Source of the DNA: Spirosoma sp.
GTDB lineage: Bacteria; Bacteroidota; Bacteroidia; Cytophagales; Spirosomataceae
NCBI RefSeq assembly: GCF_026391055.1
Contig: NZ_JAPLET010000022.1
Coordinates: 711,648 to 775,647, forward strand
DNA length: 64,000 nt
Reading direction: 5' to 3'
Each line of letters opens with the position of its first letter. Position 1 is the first letter of the stretch. A program made the translations under genes and the position numbers. This document shows, piece by piece, positions 42,538-51,217 of the stretch. The notes beneath the pieces were generated by a model. That model was not told the origin of the DNA, did not search any database, and saw only the letters and a program-made list of their open reading frames with translations.

Positions 42538-45500
42538 ATGTTACCACTCTCCACGGCTTATGCCGCCTATGCCGGTATCGAACGTATCCGGCGAGATGCC
42601 TGCACGGTCGCCTTTGTTTTCTACAACGCTGACGATACCCCCTGCCCCGTTTCGGATCAGGCTTACGAGTTCCGTATGTTCGATGATGCAGGCGTGGTTG
42701 TTCTGACCAAAAGCGGTAATGCCATAGTCTGGACAACGACCAACCGACTACAGATCGAGCTGACAACAGCCGATAAGAATGCCCTGTCTCGCAAAAATTA
42801 CACCTATAGTCTATTCAATGCGACCCTGAGCCGCACGGAGGTGAACGGGACATTTGTGTGGCAACTGGGACGGAAATCGAGCGCTGGGTTACTGGCGGCA
42901 CCGGACTTTAAAGTTGTTTATAATCTGGTACCCGGTGGTGTAGCCGTTGGGGGAACCATTGTACAGGGGACACTGGGCTGGACGCCCATTCTGGCGACGG
43001 TGGCGGACGGTGAACGATTGGTGCAGCAGGTGGTTGACTGGACGGGTGGTTTTCCGACAAAGCCTTCGACGGGTCAATACGTTGGAGCAACGGGTCTGGT
43101 AGCAACCCTTGACCAAGCCGTCAATATTCGCGGTAGTCAAGGACTAAAAGGGGATCAGGGTATTCAGGGACTAAAGGGTGATATGGGTCTGAAGGGCGAT
43201 AAGGGTGATCAAGGGGCACCGGGTTTTCCAGGTTTGAACTGGCGGGGTGACTGGACGGCCAGTACCTCCTACGCGGTTGGGGACGGGGTTCAGAATGGGG
43301 GTAATAGCTACCGTCGGAAGGCCGCAGGTACATCCGGAAGCGTGTTCGATTTGACTCAGTGGGACCTGGTAGCTCAAGGCGGAGCACCGGCTGATGGCTC
43401 GGTGACGCCCGCCAAAACCTCGTTTTTGGTGGCCTCCAAAAACCTGTTCGATGTGAGCCAGGCCGTGGATGGCTCGTTTATCTCGTCGGGTTCGGGCAAC
43501 ATTTCGGCTACTGTGGGCTTTGCCCGCTCAGGCCGGATTGCTGTGCAGGCAAACACGCAGTACACACTATCGGGCATTACGGCCGCTACCACCGCACAAT
43601 TTGGCTTACGCTTTGAAACGTCAGCCAATGCGTTGATTGATTACTATTCGGTTAGCCACAACGGAGCCTTTACTTTCCCGCTGACGATTACGACCCCGGC
43701 AAACTGCGCCTACGTGATCTTCACGATTCGTCATTCGTCGTCAGTGCTGAGTATTGCTCAGGCCAGCGCATCGGTTCAGCTTGAGTTGGGGGCTTTGGCA
43801 ACCTCTTATGAGCCGTTCGGTCCCAAAACGTCGGGCATCCGGGTTGATCCGTCCACCATTACTCAGGACACCGCCAACCGGCTGGTGAGTGACGCCTTCA
43901 TTGCCAGTGTAGCGGGTAAGCTGGATGCCAGTCAGGTCGTATCGACCGTAAAAACCAGTAAGAACCTGTTCAATCCGGCGCTGGCTACCGATGGTGCGTA
44001 CCTGGAAACTAACGGCACGATAACCACCAACGCCGGATACGGCTACACCGACTACATTGCCGTAACGCCCGGTTTGAGCTATTCCGGCTGGGACGGCAGC
44101 AACGGCATGAGGAAAACGACGTTTTACAATAGCAGTAAGACGGTTGTTGCAGGTGGTTCAAGCAATGCCATCACCTCGTTTGTCATTCCCGCAGGCGTCT
44201 CGTTTGTGCGAGTAAGCTACTACATAGCCGGAAAGTCGAAATTCCAGTTTGAGCAGGCGGCAGGCGCTACACCCTTCGAGGCATACTACTCCCCCATGCT
44301 CTCACTGGTTTCGGTTAACGGGGCAATCCTGCCGGTGGTCAGCAGCGTCAGGAAAGTGACCCTGCAAACGGTGCCGCGCTTTCTGGTGTGCGGGGATTCG
44401 TACTCGGCAGGCAGCTACCAGCTTAACGGGAAGGGGCATATTTTCTCATTGTCGATGATGACCGACTGGAACGTGGAAAACTATTCCAAGAGTGGTGATC
44501 GGCTGGATATGATCCTGACCCGCATCAAAAACAACGATTTTACGTTTCATCCTTCGCTCGGCATCCGGGCTTATAAAGGGGGCGGGTATGCCATGATTAT
44601 TTCGTACAGAAATGAGTTCGGCGGCAATATCATCAACACCACCGACCAGCTCAATGTCTATCTGGCTAACCTCGATAAGGTTTGTCTGGCCGTACAGGGG
44701 ATGGGGTATAAGCCCCTCATTGCTACCGAGTATTTTATTTTTTCTGGTGCGCTGGGGTATCTGGTTCAGTCAGCGCTCTCGGAGTTCTGTACACGCCGGG
44801 GGTATTTGTTTTTTGATATTGCCCAGAAGGCCCAGACCCTGCGCGGGGCGTCCGATTACGCGCCCTGGTGGCTGGGGTCACATCCGGGCGTTCGCACGAA
44901 CTCCCTGTTCTGGGGCCCACTCGCCAAGCACATCGAAGCCCTGCCCCGGCCCTCATCGGCCATCAAAGTGTACCGCAAGCGTTCCAGCGTAGCCGTCAGC
45001 AGCGTGGCCGATCTGCTGTTTGGCAACCGGATCGAGATGAACAAACGCTTTAAGGAAATTTTGCTAAACCAGTACGGGCTGGCTTCCTCGGTGGAGAAGT
45101 ACTACGACGATCTGACAACGCTCAATTCAATGGGAGCTGTAGCCAGCACCAAAGTCTACGAATACACCTCCCTATTGAATAAAGAGAACGTCAACTTTGC
45201 TGACTACGCCCTGGTGCGCATCGTGGTCAATGCCCTGGCCGCTAACGTAAGCAGTCTGCGGCTAATCCTCTCTGACCCCACCGTGAGCGTATGGGTGCGG
45301 GATAACCTCAATGCAGCGTGGGTATCACTGGCGGCCAGTACGGCCGACGGGGTAACAGGCTTCTATCTAACCGATACCCAGACCCAGATCAATTACGATA
45401 CGGCCAGTTTCCTGCTCTACAAAGCGGGCGGTTTCACGCTCAATGATGTGTACTATGAGTGGCAGGGTACAGAAGGGAAAGATATGACCCAGAAGGCACT

Positions 45501-45990
45501 GCCTATCGATCTATCCGGCGCAGAACTCCTCACCAAAACCAATATTGATGCCACTGTATCGGGCTGGATAGCCAGCGGCAGCGTGAGCGCCCTGACGCCG
45601 GTTGACTCGGTGCCCCTGGGTGCGGTCAAAGCCACCCTGATCGACACGGCGAATTTTTTGGCCCAGACGGTGAATTTTCCGGCTGAGACCGAGCGGACCC
45701 GTAAAGTGCAGATCCGGCTCACGGGTCGCAATAATCCGCCGATCTATAGCAGTAGTAACACGTACCCGGTTGGTTCACCCATCACGGAGGACACCTATGA
45801 TCTGGCTAATCTAATCTGTGAGTTGGAGCTGAATGCCAATAACGTGATCACATTTTCACGCACCGTGGGCCTGCACTGGACCGAAACGCTGATCGAGTTC
45901 GTGCTGCCGCCCAATGTGGCCAGCCTGATCATGCGCGTGAAAGGAGAAACGGCCCTTGAATTTGTCAAGGCCAGTGTCAAGATTGAGTAG
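42538..45990 (+). CDS. Receptor-binding tail fibre with collagen-like and SGNH esterase domains
   Basis: An 1150-residue protein. Residues 1-190 are an N-terminal virion-attachment part. Residues ~198-231 are collagen-like G-x-y triplets ('GLKGDQGIQGLKGDMG'), which trimerise. A CBM5/12-like module follows ('WTASTSYAVGDGVQNGGNSY'), then two related beta modules that each begin 'KNLF' at ~301 and ~475. Residues ~612-800 form an SGNH hydrolase: 'FLVCGDSYSAGS' (Ser621), 'SYRNEFGGN' and 'GSHPG' (His782). The last 350 residues are beta-rich, possibly binding glycan. It probably recognises and de-acetylates a surface glycan. Confidence 0.85.
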   Translation: MLPLSTAYAAYAGIERIRRDACTVAFVFYNADDTPCPVSDQAYEFRMFDDAGVVVLTKSGNAIVWTTTNRLQIELTTADKNALSRKNYTYSLFNATLSRTEVNGTFVWQLGRKSSAGLLAAPDFKVVYNLVPGGVAVGGTIVQGTLGWTPILATVADGERLVQQVVDWTGGFPTKPSTGQYVGATGLVATLDQAVNIRGSQGLKGDQGIQGLKGDMGLKGDKGDQGAPGFPGLNWRGDWTASTSYAVGDGVQNGGNSYRRKAAGTSGSVFDLTQWDLVAQGGAPADGSVTPAKTSFLVASKNLFDVSQAVDGSFISSGSGNISATVGFARSGRIAVQANTQYTLSGITAATTAQFGLRFETSANALIDYYSVSHNGAFTFPLTITTPANCAYVIFTIRHSSSVLSIAQASASVQLELGALATSYEPFGPKTSGIRVDPSTITQDTANRLVSDAFIASVAGKLDASQVVSTVKTSKNLFNPALATDGAYLETNGTITTNAGYGYTDYIAVTPGLSYSGWDGSNGMRKTTFYNSSKTVVAGGSSNAITSFVIPAGVSFVRVSYYIAGKSKFQFEQAAGATPFEAYYSPMLSLVSVNGAILPVVSSVRKVTLQTVPRFLVCGDSYSAGSYQLNGKGHIFSLSMMTDWNVENYSKSGDRLDMILTRIKNNDFTFHPSLGIRAYKGGGYAMIISYRNEFGGNIINTTDQLNVYLANLDKVCLAVQGMGYKPLIATEYFIFSGALGYLVQSALSEFCTRRGYLFFDIAQKAQTLRGASDYAPWWLGSHPGVRTNSLFWGPLAKHIEALPRPSSAIKVYRKRSSVAVSSVADLLFGNRIEMNKRFKEILLNQYGLASSVEKYYDDLTTLNSMGAVASTKVYEYTSLLNKENVNFADYALVRIVVNALAANVSSLRLILSDPTVSVWVRDNLNAAWVSLAASTADGVTGFYLTDTQTQINYDTASFLLYKAGGFTLNDVYYEWQGTEGKDMTQKALPIDLSGAELLTKTNIDATVSGWIASGSVSALTPVDSVPLGAVKATLIDTANFLAQTVNFPAETERTRKVQIRLTGRNNPPIYSSSNTYPVGSPITEDTYDLANLICELELNANNVITFSRTVGLHWTETLIEFVLPPNVASLIMRVKGETALEFVKASVKIE

Positions 45991-46016
45991 GTTATGTTGG
46001 CCCGTTTAGTAGCTAA

Positions 46017-46041
46017 AGCCTGACCGCACTGCGGTCAGGCT
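46017..46041 (+). terminator. Terminator of the tail fibre gene
   Basis: AGCCTGACCGC and GCGGTCAGGCT form a perfect 11-bp stem with a 3-base loop, followed by ATTTTGTG. It isolates the fibre gene from the head genes. Confidence 0.85.
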
Positions 46042-46127
46042 ATTTTGTGAGGCACAGGTTGTGTCCTATTAACTGGCGTTTGTAGCCTGGATGTTTGCAG
46101 CGTCATATTCTCAAGACGCAGCACAGC

Positions 46128-46964
46128 ATGAATCTACTTTCGGGCGCATGGGCCATTTCTGAACTTCACGAACATACCGTCAAAGAGGCTATCCGGGGTA
46201 ATCTATTTCAGCTAAACATGCTCGGGTTCGCACATACGCTGTCCGAAAAGCAGCTTCAGGCCGCCGACTACTCCTACGAAAAAGCCTGGATCGACTACCT
46301 GTCGATGAACGGTAACGTGCCGGTGATCCCCATTCAGGGTACCATGAGCCGGGGCTATTCCTACGACAACTATTTCTCAAATACCTTTTTGATCCAACTG
46401 CTCAATAAGGTAGCCGAAGACGATTCCAAGTCGGGAGCGATCCTGCGCTATGCGTCGGGTGGCGGTACGGTCGATAGTACCGACGAGTTGGCCGCTGCGG
46501 TGGCCAACCTGTCCAGCAAAAAGCCGGTGCTATCCCACGTTTCGTTCTGCGCCAGTGCGGCTCTTTGGTCGGCGGCTCCCTCCACAGAGATCATGATGGC
46601 CACCTCCCCATTAGCCAAAATCGGCTCCATTGGTACCATTTACATTCACACCAATGTGAAAAAGGCGATGGAGCAACAGGGCTACGACATTCAGATTTTC
46701 CGCTCAACGGGTTCGGTCGATAAGGCCAAGCTGAATCCCTATGAGGATTTGGACGAAGAGACCATTGCGGAGATTTATTCTGATCTGGATGCGGCTAACA
46801 AGGCCTTCAAATCAGGCATTCGGGCTGGTCGGGGCAGCAAACTGACCTCCGACGACATATTCACCGGCAAGGTCTATGGCTACGCAAAGGCTAAATCCTA
46901 CGGCTTGGCTGACTCCCAGGGCGATCTGAATGCCGCTTACAAACGAGTTATTCAACTTTCATAA
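46128..46964 (+). CDS. S49-type prohead protease
   Basis: A 278-residue SppA-like serine peptidase: 'GNVPVIPIQGTMSRG', 'AILRYASGGGTVDSTDELAAAV', nucleophile Ser143 in 'SFCASAALWSAAPS', and the general-base Lys199 region 'STGSVDKAKLNPYEDL'. There is no signal peptide. Its place directly before the scaffold and capsid genes makes it the maturation protease that trims the prohead, like phage lambda gpC. The start is the ATG at 46128; an upstream extension to 46095 lacks support. Confidence 0.88.
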   Translation: MNLLSGAWAISELHEHTVKEAIRGNLFQLNMLGFAHTLSEKQLQAADYSYEKAWIDYLSMNGNVPVIPIQGTMSRGYSYDNYFSNTFLIQLLNKVAEDDSKSGAILRYASGGGTVDSTDELAAAVANLSSKKPVLSHVSFCASAALWSAAPSTEIMMATSPLAKIGSIGTIYIHTNVKKAMEQQGYDIQIFRSTGSVDKAKLNPYEDLDEETIAEIYSDLDAANKAFKSGIRAGRGSKLTSDDIFTGKVYGYAKAKSYGLADSQGDLNAAYKRVIQLS

Positions 46965-46969
46965 ATCCA

Positions 46970-47578
46970 ATGGCAAAAAACACCGTTTCGGGCAGCTTCC
47001 TGGCGAAGCATTTCCCTACCCTGTACAAGCATTTTTCGGAAAATGCCACCCAGGAAGAGTTCAATAAAGCGGAGCAGGAAGCCGCTGTGGTCTTCCAGCA
47101 GCGCCAATCTGCCGAAGACAAACCGGCTGATCTTGGGGCTGATCTTTCCGCCCTGTTTCCCACGAGTGGTAAACTATTGGCTGATCTACTCTCGGCCGAC
47201 CAGCTTAAAGCCCTCACCGTTGATGCGACAGAAATCCAGACTCGGCTCAGCGCGCAGGCCCAGGGCAACCAGGCCGTGGCGGATGATCTGACGAGCACCA
47301 AAGCCGAATTAATCAAAATCCAGGGCGAACTCTCCGCAGTTCAGGGCAAGCTAACCGAATTATCCCCAAAAGCGGCATCATGGGACGCTCACCAGGCGGC
47401 TCTAAAAGGCGCTAATCTGGCGGACGACTCGACCAACACCAACGGAAAAGGCAAGGTACAAGCGACCGATCTGACGGCGAAGGACCAGAAGAACCTGGAT
47501 AAAATGCAGGAACTAAAGGCGAAATACCCCACCCTGATGGCTGATATCGACGTACCATCTGCGGAAGCGGAAGCCTAA
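46970..47578 (+). CDS. Head scaffolding protein
   Basis: A 202-residue acidic protein rich in Ala, Gln and Lys, with coiled coil over residues ~75-135 ('ADDLTSTKAELIKIQGELSAVQGKL'). It lies 6 bases after the protease gene and before the capsid gene, the classic scaffold position. It would be cleaved by the protease during maturation. Confidence 0.8.
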   Translation: MAKNTVSGSFLAKHFPTLYKHFSENATQEEFNKAEQEAAVVFQQRQSAEDKPADLGADLSALFPTSGKLLADLLSADQLKALTVDATEIQTRLSAQAQGNQAVADDLTSTKAELIKIQGELSAVQGKLTELSPKAASWDAHQAALKGANLADDSTNTNGKGKVQATDLTAKDQKNLDKMQELKAKYPTLMADIDVPSAEAEA

Positions 47579-47647
47579 GCCCAGCGCACCACATCTCCAC
47601 TACGCATTCCATCATTCATTTTTTTTCACGTTTAACCGTTTACCCAA

Positions 47648-48646
47648 GTGGCAACAGGTTCACTCGACCTCAGTAAGTTAGCCGATAAGCTCAAGGAGAA
47701 TATCGCTGATTATTCCGTAATTTTTAAACTGAAGCAGTCGAATGGCTTCAAAATCAAACAGGACCGGCTGTTTACCGGCTTTAAGATTCGGGACAAAGTG
47801 CCCCTGATCCGTTCCAGCTCTGACCCGATGGTTCAGCCTGGTCGTACCGGCAGCACCAACTTCAAGGGTGGCGTGGCATTAGCCAACCGGGAAGGTGTTT
47901 TGCGTCCGTTCAAGGTGGATTTGAAACTCGACGAGAAGCAAATTTATGCCTGGAGCAAAACGTATCTGGCCCGCAAAACGGCCACCGACTCATCGGATAT
48001 CTACTCGTTTCCGGCCCTAAACTGGTACATGGGTGAAGTCAACACGCAGATTGGCAAAGACGTACAGGGAGCGATCTACAAAGGTGTCTATAACGCAGCT
48101 GGTACCAGCAATGTGGACATCACTGATGGTCTGGACATTCTGTTCGACAAAGGTATTGCGACAACCGGTACCGGTGCGGTAGGTGATATTCCAACGGCTA
48201 ACGTCGTGGTTTCGGCGGCTACCATCAACGCGGGCAACATTCTGAGCGAAATTCTGAAAGTGGCTATGGCCTTCTTCACCGGCATGGACGAGCCGCTGGA
48301 AGAAGATGCGATCCTGGTACTCGATCCGCTGTTGTACGTCTACGCTACTCAGGCTTTGGATGCTCAGCTGAGCAACAATTCCCAGATCCTATACCGCGAA
48401 GGTGGGAAGCTGAAACTCTCGATGCTACCCAACGTAACGGTTGAGCCCCGCTCGTGGTTGAAAGGCACCAGCAAAATTATGATGACGCTGGCGGGTAATC
48501 TGGCCGTAATGGGACCAGAAGATGATACCGAAGACGTGCCAAGCATCCAGGTTGAGAAAGCCGACCGCGCCATCAAAATCTTCATCGACGGTGAATTCGG
48601 TATCGACTATTGCGATGGCCGGGTGCTGTTCATGAACGATAAGTAA
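47648..48646 (+). CDS. Major capsid protein
   Basis: A 332-residue protein starting with GTG. It has the HK97-type mix of long N-terminal helix ('LKENIADYSVIFKLKQSNGFK'), a stretch resembling the E-loop and P-domain, and 'LEEDAILVLDPLLYVYATQALD' with later 'KGTSKIMMTLAGNLAVMGPEDD' strands. It follows the scaffold and is followed by its own terminator, as expected for the most expressed structural gene. Exact family is not assigned. Confidence 0.78.
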   Translation: MATGSLDLSKLADKLKENIADYSVIFKLKQSNGFKIKQDRLFTGFKIRDKVPLIRSSSDPMVQPGRTGSTNFKGGVALANREGVLRPFKVDLKLDEKQIYAWSKTYLARKTATDSSDIYSFPALNWYMGEVNTQIGKDVQGAIYKGVYNAAGTSNVDITDGLDILFDKGIATTGTGAVGDIPTANVVVSAATINAGNILSEILKVAMAFFTGMDEPLEEDAILVLDPLLYVYATQALDAQLSNNSQILYREGGKLKLSMLPNVTVEPRSWLKGTSKIMMTLAGNLAVMGPEDDTEDVPSIQVEKADRAIKIFIDGEFGIDYCDGRVLFMNDK

Positions 48647-48650
48647 AAAC

Positions 48651-48679
48651 GTGGCCAGGCACACCAGATGCCTGGCCAC
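48651..48679 (+). terminator. Hairpin after the capsid gene
   Basis: GTGGCCAGGCA and TGCCTGGCCAC form a perfect 11-bp stem with a 7-base loop just after the capsid stop. It is followed closely by the motif GCAAGGATGTTCAA (48688-48701). Confidence 0.75.
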
Positions 48680-48748
48680 CGTCTAAGGCAAGGATGTTCA
48701 ATGCGTCAATTCTCTAGTTCACTTATACACCCAGATTATTTTTTCATC

Positions 48749-49417
48749 ATGAAGAGTTTACGGATTATCGGTTCTTTTCTTTTCGCCCTCGTGCTGGCTG
48801 CCAGCGTGTTGGCTCCTGCCGAAGTAGCCGCCCTGGTGCCCCCTTCAGCGCACGATTTCTTTTTTGGCCCTGAGGGCGTAACCCTGGCCACCGTTACGTT
48901 TACGGGTATTTCTCGTAAAGCCAGGGGCCTCAGCAACCTGGGTGGTATCAAGCAGATCATTTTGTTTGCCGAAGGTGATTTTACTGCTGATTGGCCGCTG
49001 AAGGAAGACATTGTGGACGGTATTTTGTCCGAGGCTCCCCCGCTGAAAGTTGGCGTAGTCGGTGCGGTACTGAAGTTCGACAACAACACCGCGCGGGTAA
49101 AATCCAACCGGAAGGGCGAACTCGGCTATCAGAATGTGGGCGTCGATGGGGAAGGCAAATTTGCCGGCTATGAAGCCGCGCAGCTGGCTGCCATTGAGAA
49201 AACCTTTAACCAGGGCGGGGTGGCCATTGCGACCTACAAGGATGGTACGCGTTCGGTCGTTGGCACCAGCTATGAGCCATTGGTATTTGAAGACACGACT
49301 GATTCGGGTGCGAAAGCCGACGATAAATTGCAGATCGACTTCAAGTTCAAGGGTGATGGGTATGATTTCCACCCGCCGATCCTGGCCTCGTCGGTTACCA
49401 TTCCGCTACCTGCCTAG
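48749..49417 (+). CDS. Phage protein after the capsid gene, with a signal-peptide-like N-terminus
   Basis: A 222-residue protein using the ATG at 48749. The first 28 residues ('MKSLRIIGSFLFALVLAASV' then 'LAPAEVAA') are a textbook signal peptide, surprising at this position. The rest is beta-rich ('TLATVTFTGISRKARGLSNLGGIKQIILFAEGDF') and ends 'SSVTIPLPA'. In other phages this position holds a decoration or tail tube protein. If the signal is used it may be exported; if the start is further in, it is a plain structural protein. Confidence 0.6.
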   Translation: MKSLRIIGSFLFALVLAASVLAPAEVAALVPPSAHDFFFGPEGVTLATVTFTGISRKARGLSNLGGIKQIILFAEGDFTADWPLKEDIVDGILSEAPPLKVGVVGAVLKFDNNTARVKSNRKGELGYQNVGVDGEGKFAGYEAAQLAAIEKTFNQGGVAIATYKDGTRSVVGTSYEPLVFEDTTDSGAKADDKLQIDFKFKGDGYDFHPPILASSVTIPLPA

Positions 49418-49443
49418 GCAGGTAAGCAACTGATCCAAACCGG

Positions 49444-49473
49444 GCCTCTCTCGACAGGGAGAGGCTTTTTTTT
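49444..49473 (+). terminator. Intrinsic terminator
   Basis: GCCTCTC and GAGAGGC form a stem over an 8-base loop, followed by eight T. It lies directly after the previous gene. Confidence 0.88.
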
Positions 49474-49477
49474 ACTC

Positions 49478-49675
49478 ATGTCAAAACGCAAACGCAAAAT
49501 GGTCTATCAGGTAAAACCCGAATGGCTGGGCAAAATAAAGCTGCAGACGGGCAAAAGCACAATTGTGCTGGATGGTACAGCCTCCCAGGAAACGCTGGCG
49601 GAGCTGCATCAATCGTCCGTGCTGGCGGGTCTGTATATCGAACTGGTGGCTGAAAAAGCCCCACAAATTAAGTAA
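49478..49675 (+). CDS. Small phage protein, 65 residues
   Basis: A very basic start (MSKRKRKMVYQVKPEWLGKIKLQ) and a KOW-like or Sm-like beta strand pattern. No family recognised. It is 2 bases from the next gene and probably belongs to the head-completion group. Confidence 0.55.
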   Translation: MSKRKRKMVYQVKPEWLGKIKLQTGKSTIVLDGTASQETLAELHQSSVLAGLYIELVAEKAPQIK

Positions 49676-49677
49676 TC

Positions 49678-50061
49678 ATGCAAAAGCTGGATAGTAAGAA
49701 AATTGACGCGGCCCTGAAAAGCCTGGAGAATGCTGGTAAAGGTGCCCTGCGGTCGCTCAACGAGATGACCGATAACGATTTCAAGGGATCGACCATGGAA
49801 GAAGATCCACTGAACCATTTGGCTCAGATCGTTCGTATCCTGCAAAAGGGAAAGGAACAGGCAGCTCTCGACGTTAAATACGAGGGGATGGATGTCGATC
49901 AGATCACCGAAGCTCAGGAGCAGGCCCGCGCGGCAGAACTGGAGTCGATTCAGATCAAATTCAATGAAAAGCTGGCCAAACGGATGGAGAAACCAGAACC
50001 AGAGGTTTTGGAAGAAACTGAATCGGAAGGTAACCCGGATGATCAGGAGCATCAGAGTTAA
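49678..50061 (+). CDS. Phage protein, 127 residues, acidic helical
   Basis: A charged helical protein ('EDPLNHLAQIVRILQKGKEQAALDVKYEGMDVDQITEAQEQARAAELESIQ' in outline) with a long acidic tail. Resembles tail assembly chaperones or connectors in composition only. It is followed at once by a strong palindromic terminator. Confidence 0.55.
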   Translation: MQKLDSKKIDAALKSLENAGKGALRSLNEMTDNDFKGSTMEEDPLNHLAQIVRILQKGKEQAALDVKYEGMDVDQITEAQEQARAAELESIQIKFNEKLAKRMEKPEPEVLEETESEGNPDDQEHQS

Positions 50062-50069
50062 TCAAAATC

Positions 50070-50122
50070 AAACATACGAAAAAGCCCTACCTGTTGAATA
50101 GGTAGGGCTTTTTCGTATGTTT
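50070..50122. terminator. Perfect 23-bp bidirectional terminator
   Basis: Arms 50070-50092 and 50100-50122 are perfectly complementary (AAACATACGAAAAAGCCCTA in the left arm) around a 7-base loop, with A and T tracts on both sides. A similar design occurs at 56545-56585. Confidence 0.88.
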
Positions 50123-50127
50123 GTGCC

Positions 50128-50234
50128 GCTAACTTACTATTGCTTAAAGACGACCAACCGGCCCGTGCTCCAAGACACGGCCGGTTGGCACGTTGATGCG
50201 AGTTCAACACGGTCGTCTTTGGGCGTAAGTTAGC
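50128..50234. ncRNA. Branched structured RNA candidate (three-way junction)
   Basis: Nested pairings: P1 GCTAACTTAC/GTAAGTTAGC (50128-50137 with 50225-50234, 10 bp); P2 AAAGACGACC/GGTCGTCTTT (50146-50155 with 50211-50220, 10 bp); P3 CCAACCGGCC-GTG/CAC-GGCCGGTTGG (50154-50188, 13 bp with one bulge, sharing two bases with P2); P4 GTTGA/TCAAC (50192-50208). All stems are perfect or nearly so, in 107 bases between a terminator and a gene. 'GACCAACCGG' occurs again at 50237, outside P1. Confidence 0.6.
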
Positions 50235-50254
50235 AGTGACCAACCGGCTTATAT

Positions 50255-50506
50255 ATGCCCATCCCTGCGCCCCCGCGGTTTACTGACCTGAAGGTTCACC
50301 TTCACTCCGCCGGCGTCGATGCGGCCCGACTCAATTTTGTGCTGGAGCATTATCTGGATTTACCGGCTAACAAGCCCCTGGAGGCCTGGTACCTGGAACC
50401 CCACGAGGAACATCAGGCGTGGGCCTTCCGGGAAGCAATTCAGACCTTCCAGCAGATGATCGTCGATGATCCCGAAGCGGGAAACGGCGAAGTAGATCCT
50501 GATTAG
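50255..50506 (+). CDS. Phage protein, 83 residues, unknown function
   Basis: 'MPIPAPPRFTDLKVHLHSAGVDAARLNFVLEHY', an acidic helical protein ending 'GEVDPD'. No family recognised. A short GC-rich hairpin with T7 follows it. Confidence 0.55.
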   Translation: MPIPAPPRFTDLKVHLHSAGVDAARLNFVLEHYLDLPANKPLEAWYLEPHEEHQAWAFREAIQTFQQMIVDDPEAGNGEVDPD

Positions 50507-50516
50507 TCCTACCAGA

Positions 50517-50538
50517 ACCGGCCCAGCGCCGGTTTTTT
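50517..50538 (+). terminator. Intrinsic terminator
   Basis: ACCGGC and GCCGGT form a short stem over a 5-base loop, followed by seven T, 10 bases after the stop codon. Confidence 0.75.
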
Positions 50539-50544
50539 TGTGTC

Positions 50545-51198
50545 ATGAATCTTCAGACGCAGATACGCCAGCAGCAGTCGAGTGTGCAAATGCTCGAAAA
50601 ACTAGTGAAAGCCCGGCGGGCTTCACCGGAAGAGTTGGACCAGGCTAAACGGCGGCTCACTGATTTGCAGGAGCAGGAAAACTTCGTACCCCTACCGGAG
50701 CGCGCGCAGCGAGTTGATCAGCCAGCCGCCCAACCTCACAGGGAACTGCCCATTGGCCCACTATTGTCCGGGGACGAATACGCCCGCACGCAGGCTGACC
50801 TTTCCAAAGAAGCCGACAGCCTTAACCGGCAGATGGCCGAGCTGAGCAACACCCTGCATACCATTCCCCAGAACGTTGCCTGCCCTCAGGTGACCAAACA
50901 GATTCTGGCGCTGAAGGAGAAGATCGAAGCCATTTGGGACAAAAAACGCTATTTGGAGCGTAACCGTGCCCTACCGGCTGAGCCTAATCAGGAGCCGGGC
51001 TACCTGCCTGACCTGGTAAGCGATGAGGCGGGTAAGTTTGAACTGGCCCACGTTAAGCGTCGCCTGATCGATCAGCGGTCAAAGCTGAGACGAAAGCTGC
51101 GTGACCCCAAAGCCAAACCCTCGAAGCGTCAGGAGTGGGAAACAGAACTGGCACTTTGCGAACGGCAGATTCAGGAGATTGAGTTTAAACTAAGTTAG
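50545..51198 (+). CDS. Coiled-coil phage protein, 217 residues
   Basis: Mostly helical: 'LQTQIRQQQSSVQMLEKLVKARRASPEELDQAKRRLTDLQEQ' (in part) at the start, 'DEYARTQADLSKEADSLNRQMAELSNTLHTI' in the middle, and a basic third coil at the end. It may be a scaffold for the DNA-transaction genes it precedes by 19 bases, or a structural coiled coil. No family recognised. Confidence 0.6.
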   Translation: MNLQTQIRQQQSSVQMLEKLVKARRASPEELDQAKRRLTDLQEQENFVPLPERAQRVDQPAAQPHRELPIGPLLSGDEYARTQADLSKEADSLNRQMAELSNTLHTIPQNVACPQVTKQILALKEKIEAIWDKKRYLERNRALPAEPNQEPGYLPDLVSDEAGKFELAHVKRRLIDQRSKLRRKLRDPKAKPSKRQEWETELALCERQIQEIEFKLS

Positions 51199-51217
51199 CC
51201 GTGGCGACGAACGCAGT

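Noticed and set aside
43121-43387. Minus-strand frames opposite the collagen-like repeat
   Set aside because: Pro- and Tyr-rich frames are the complement of Gly-x-y codons, not genes.
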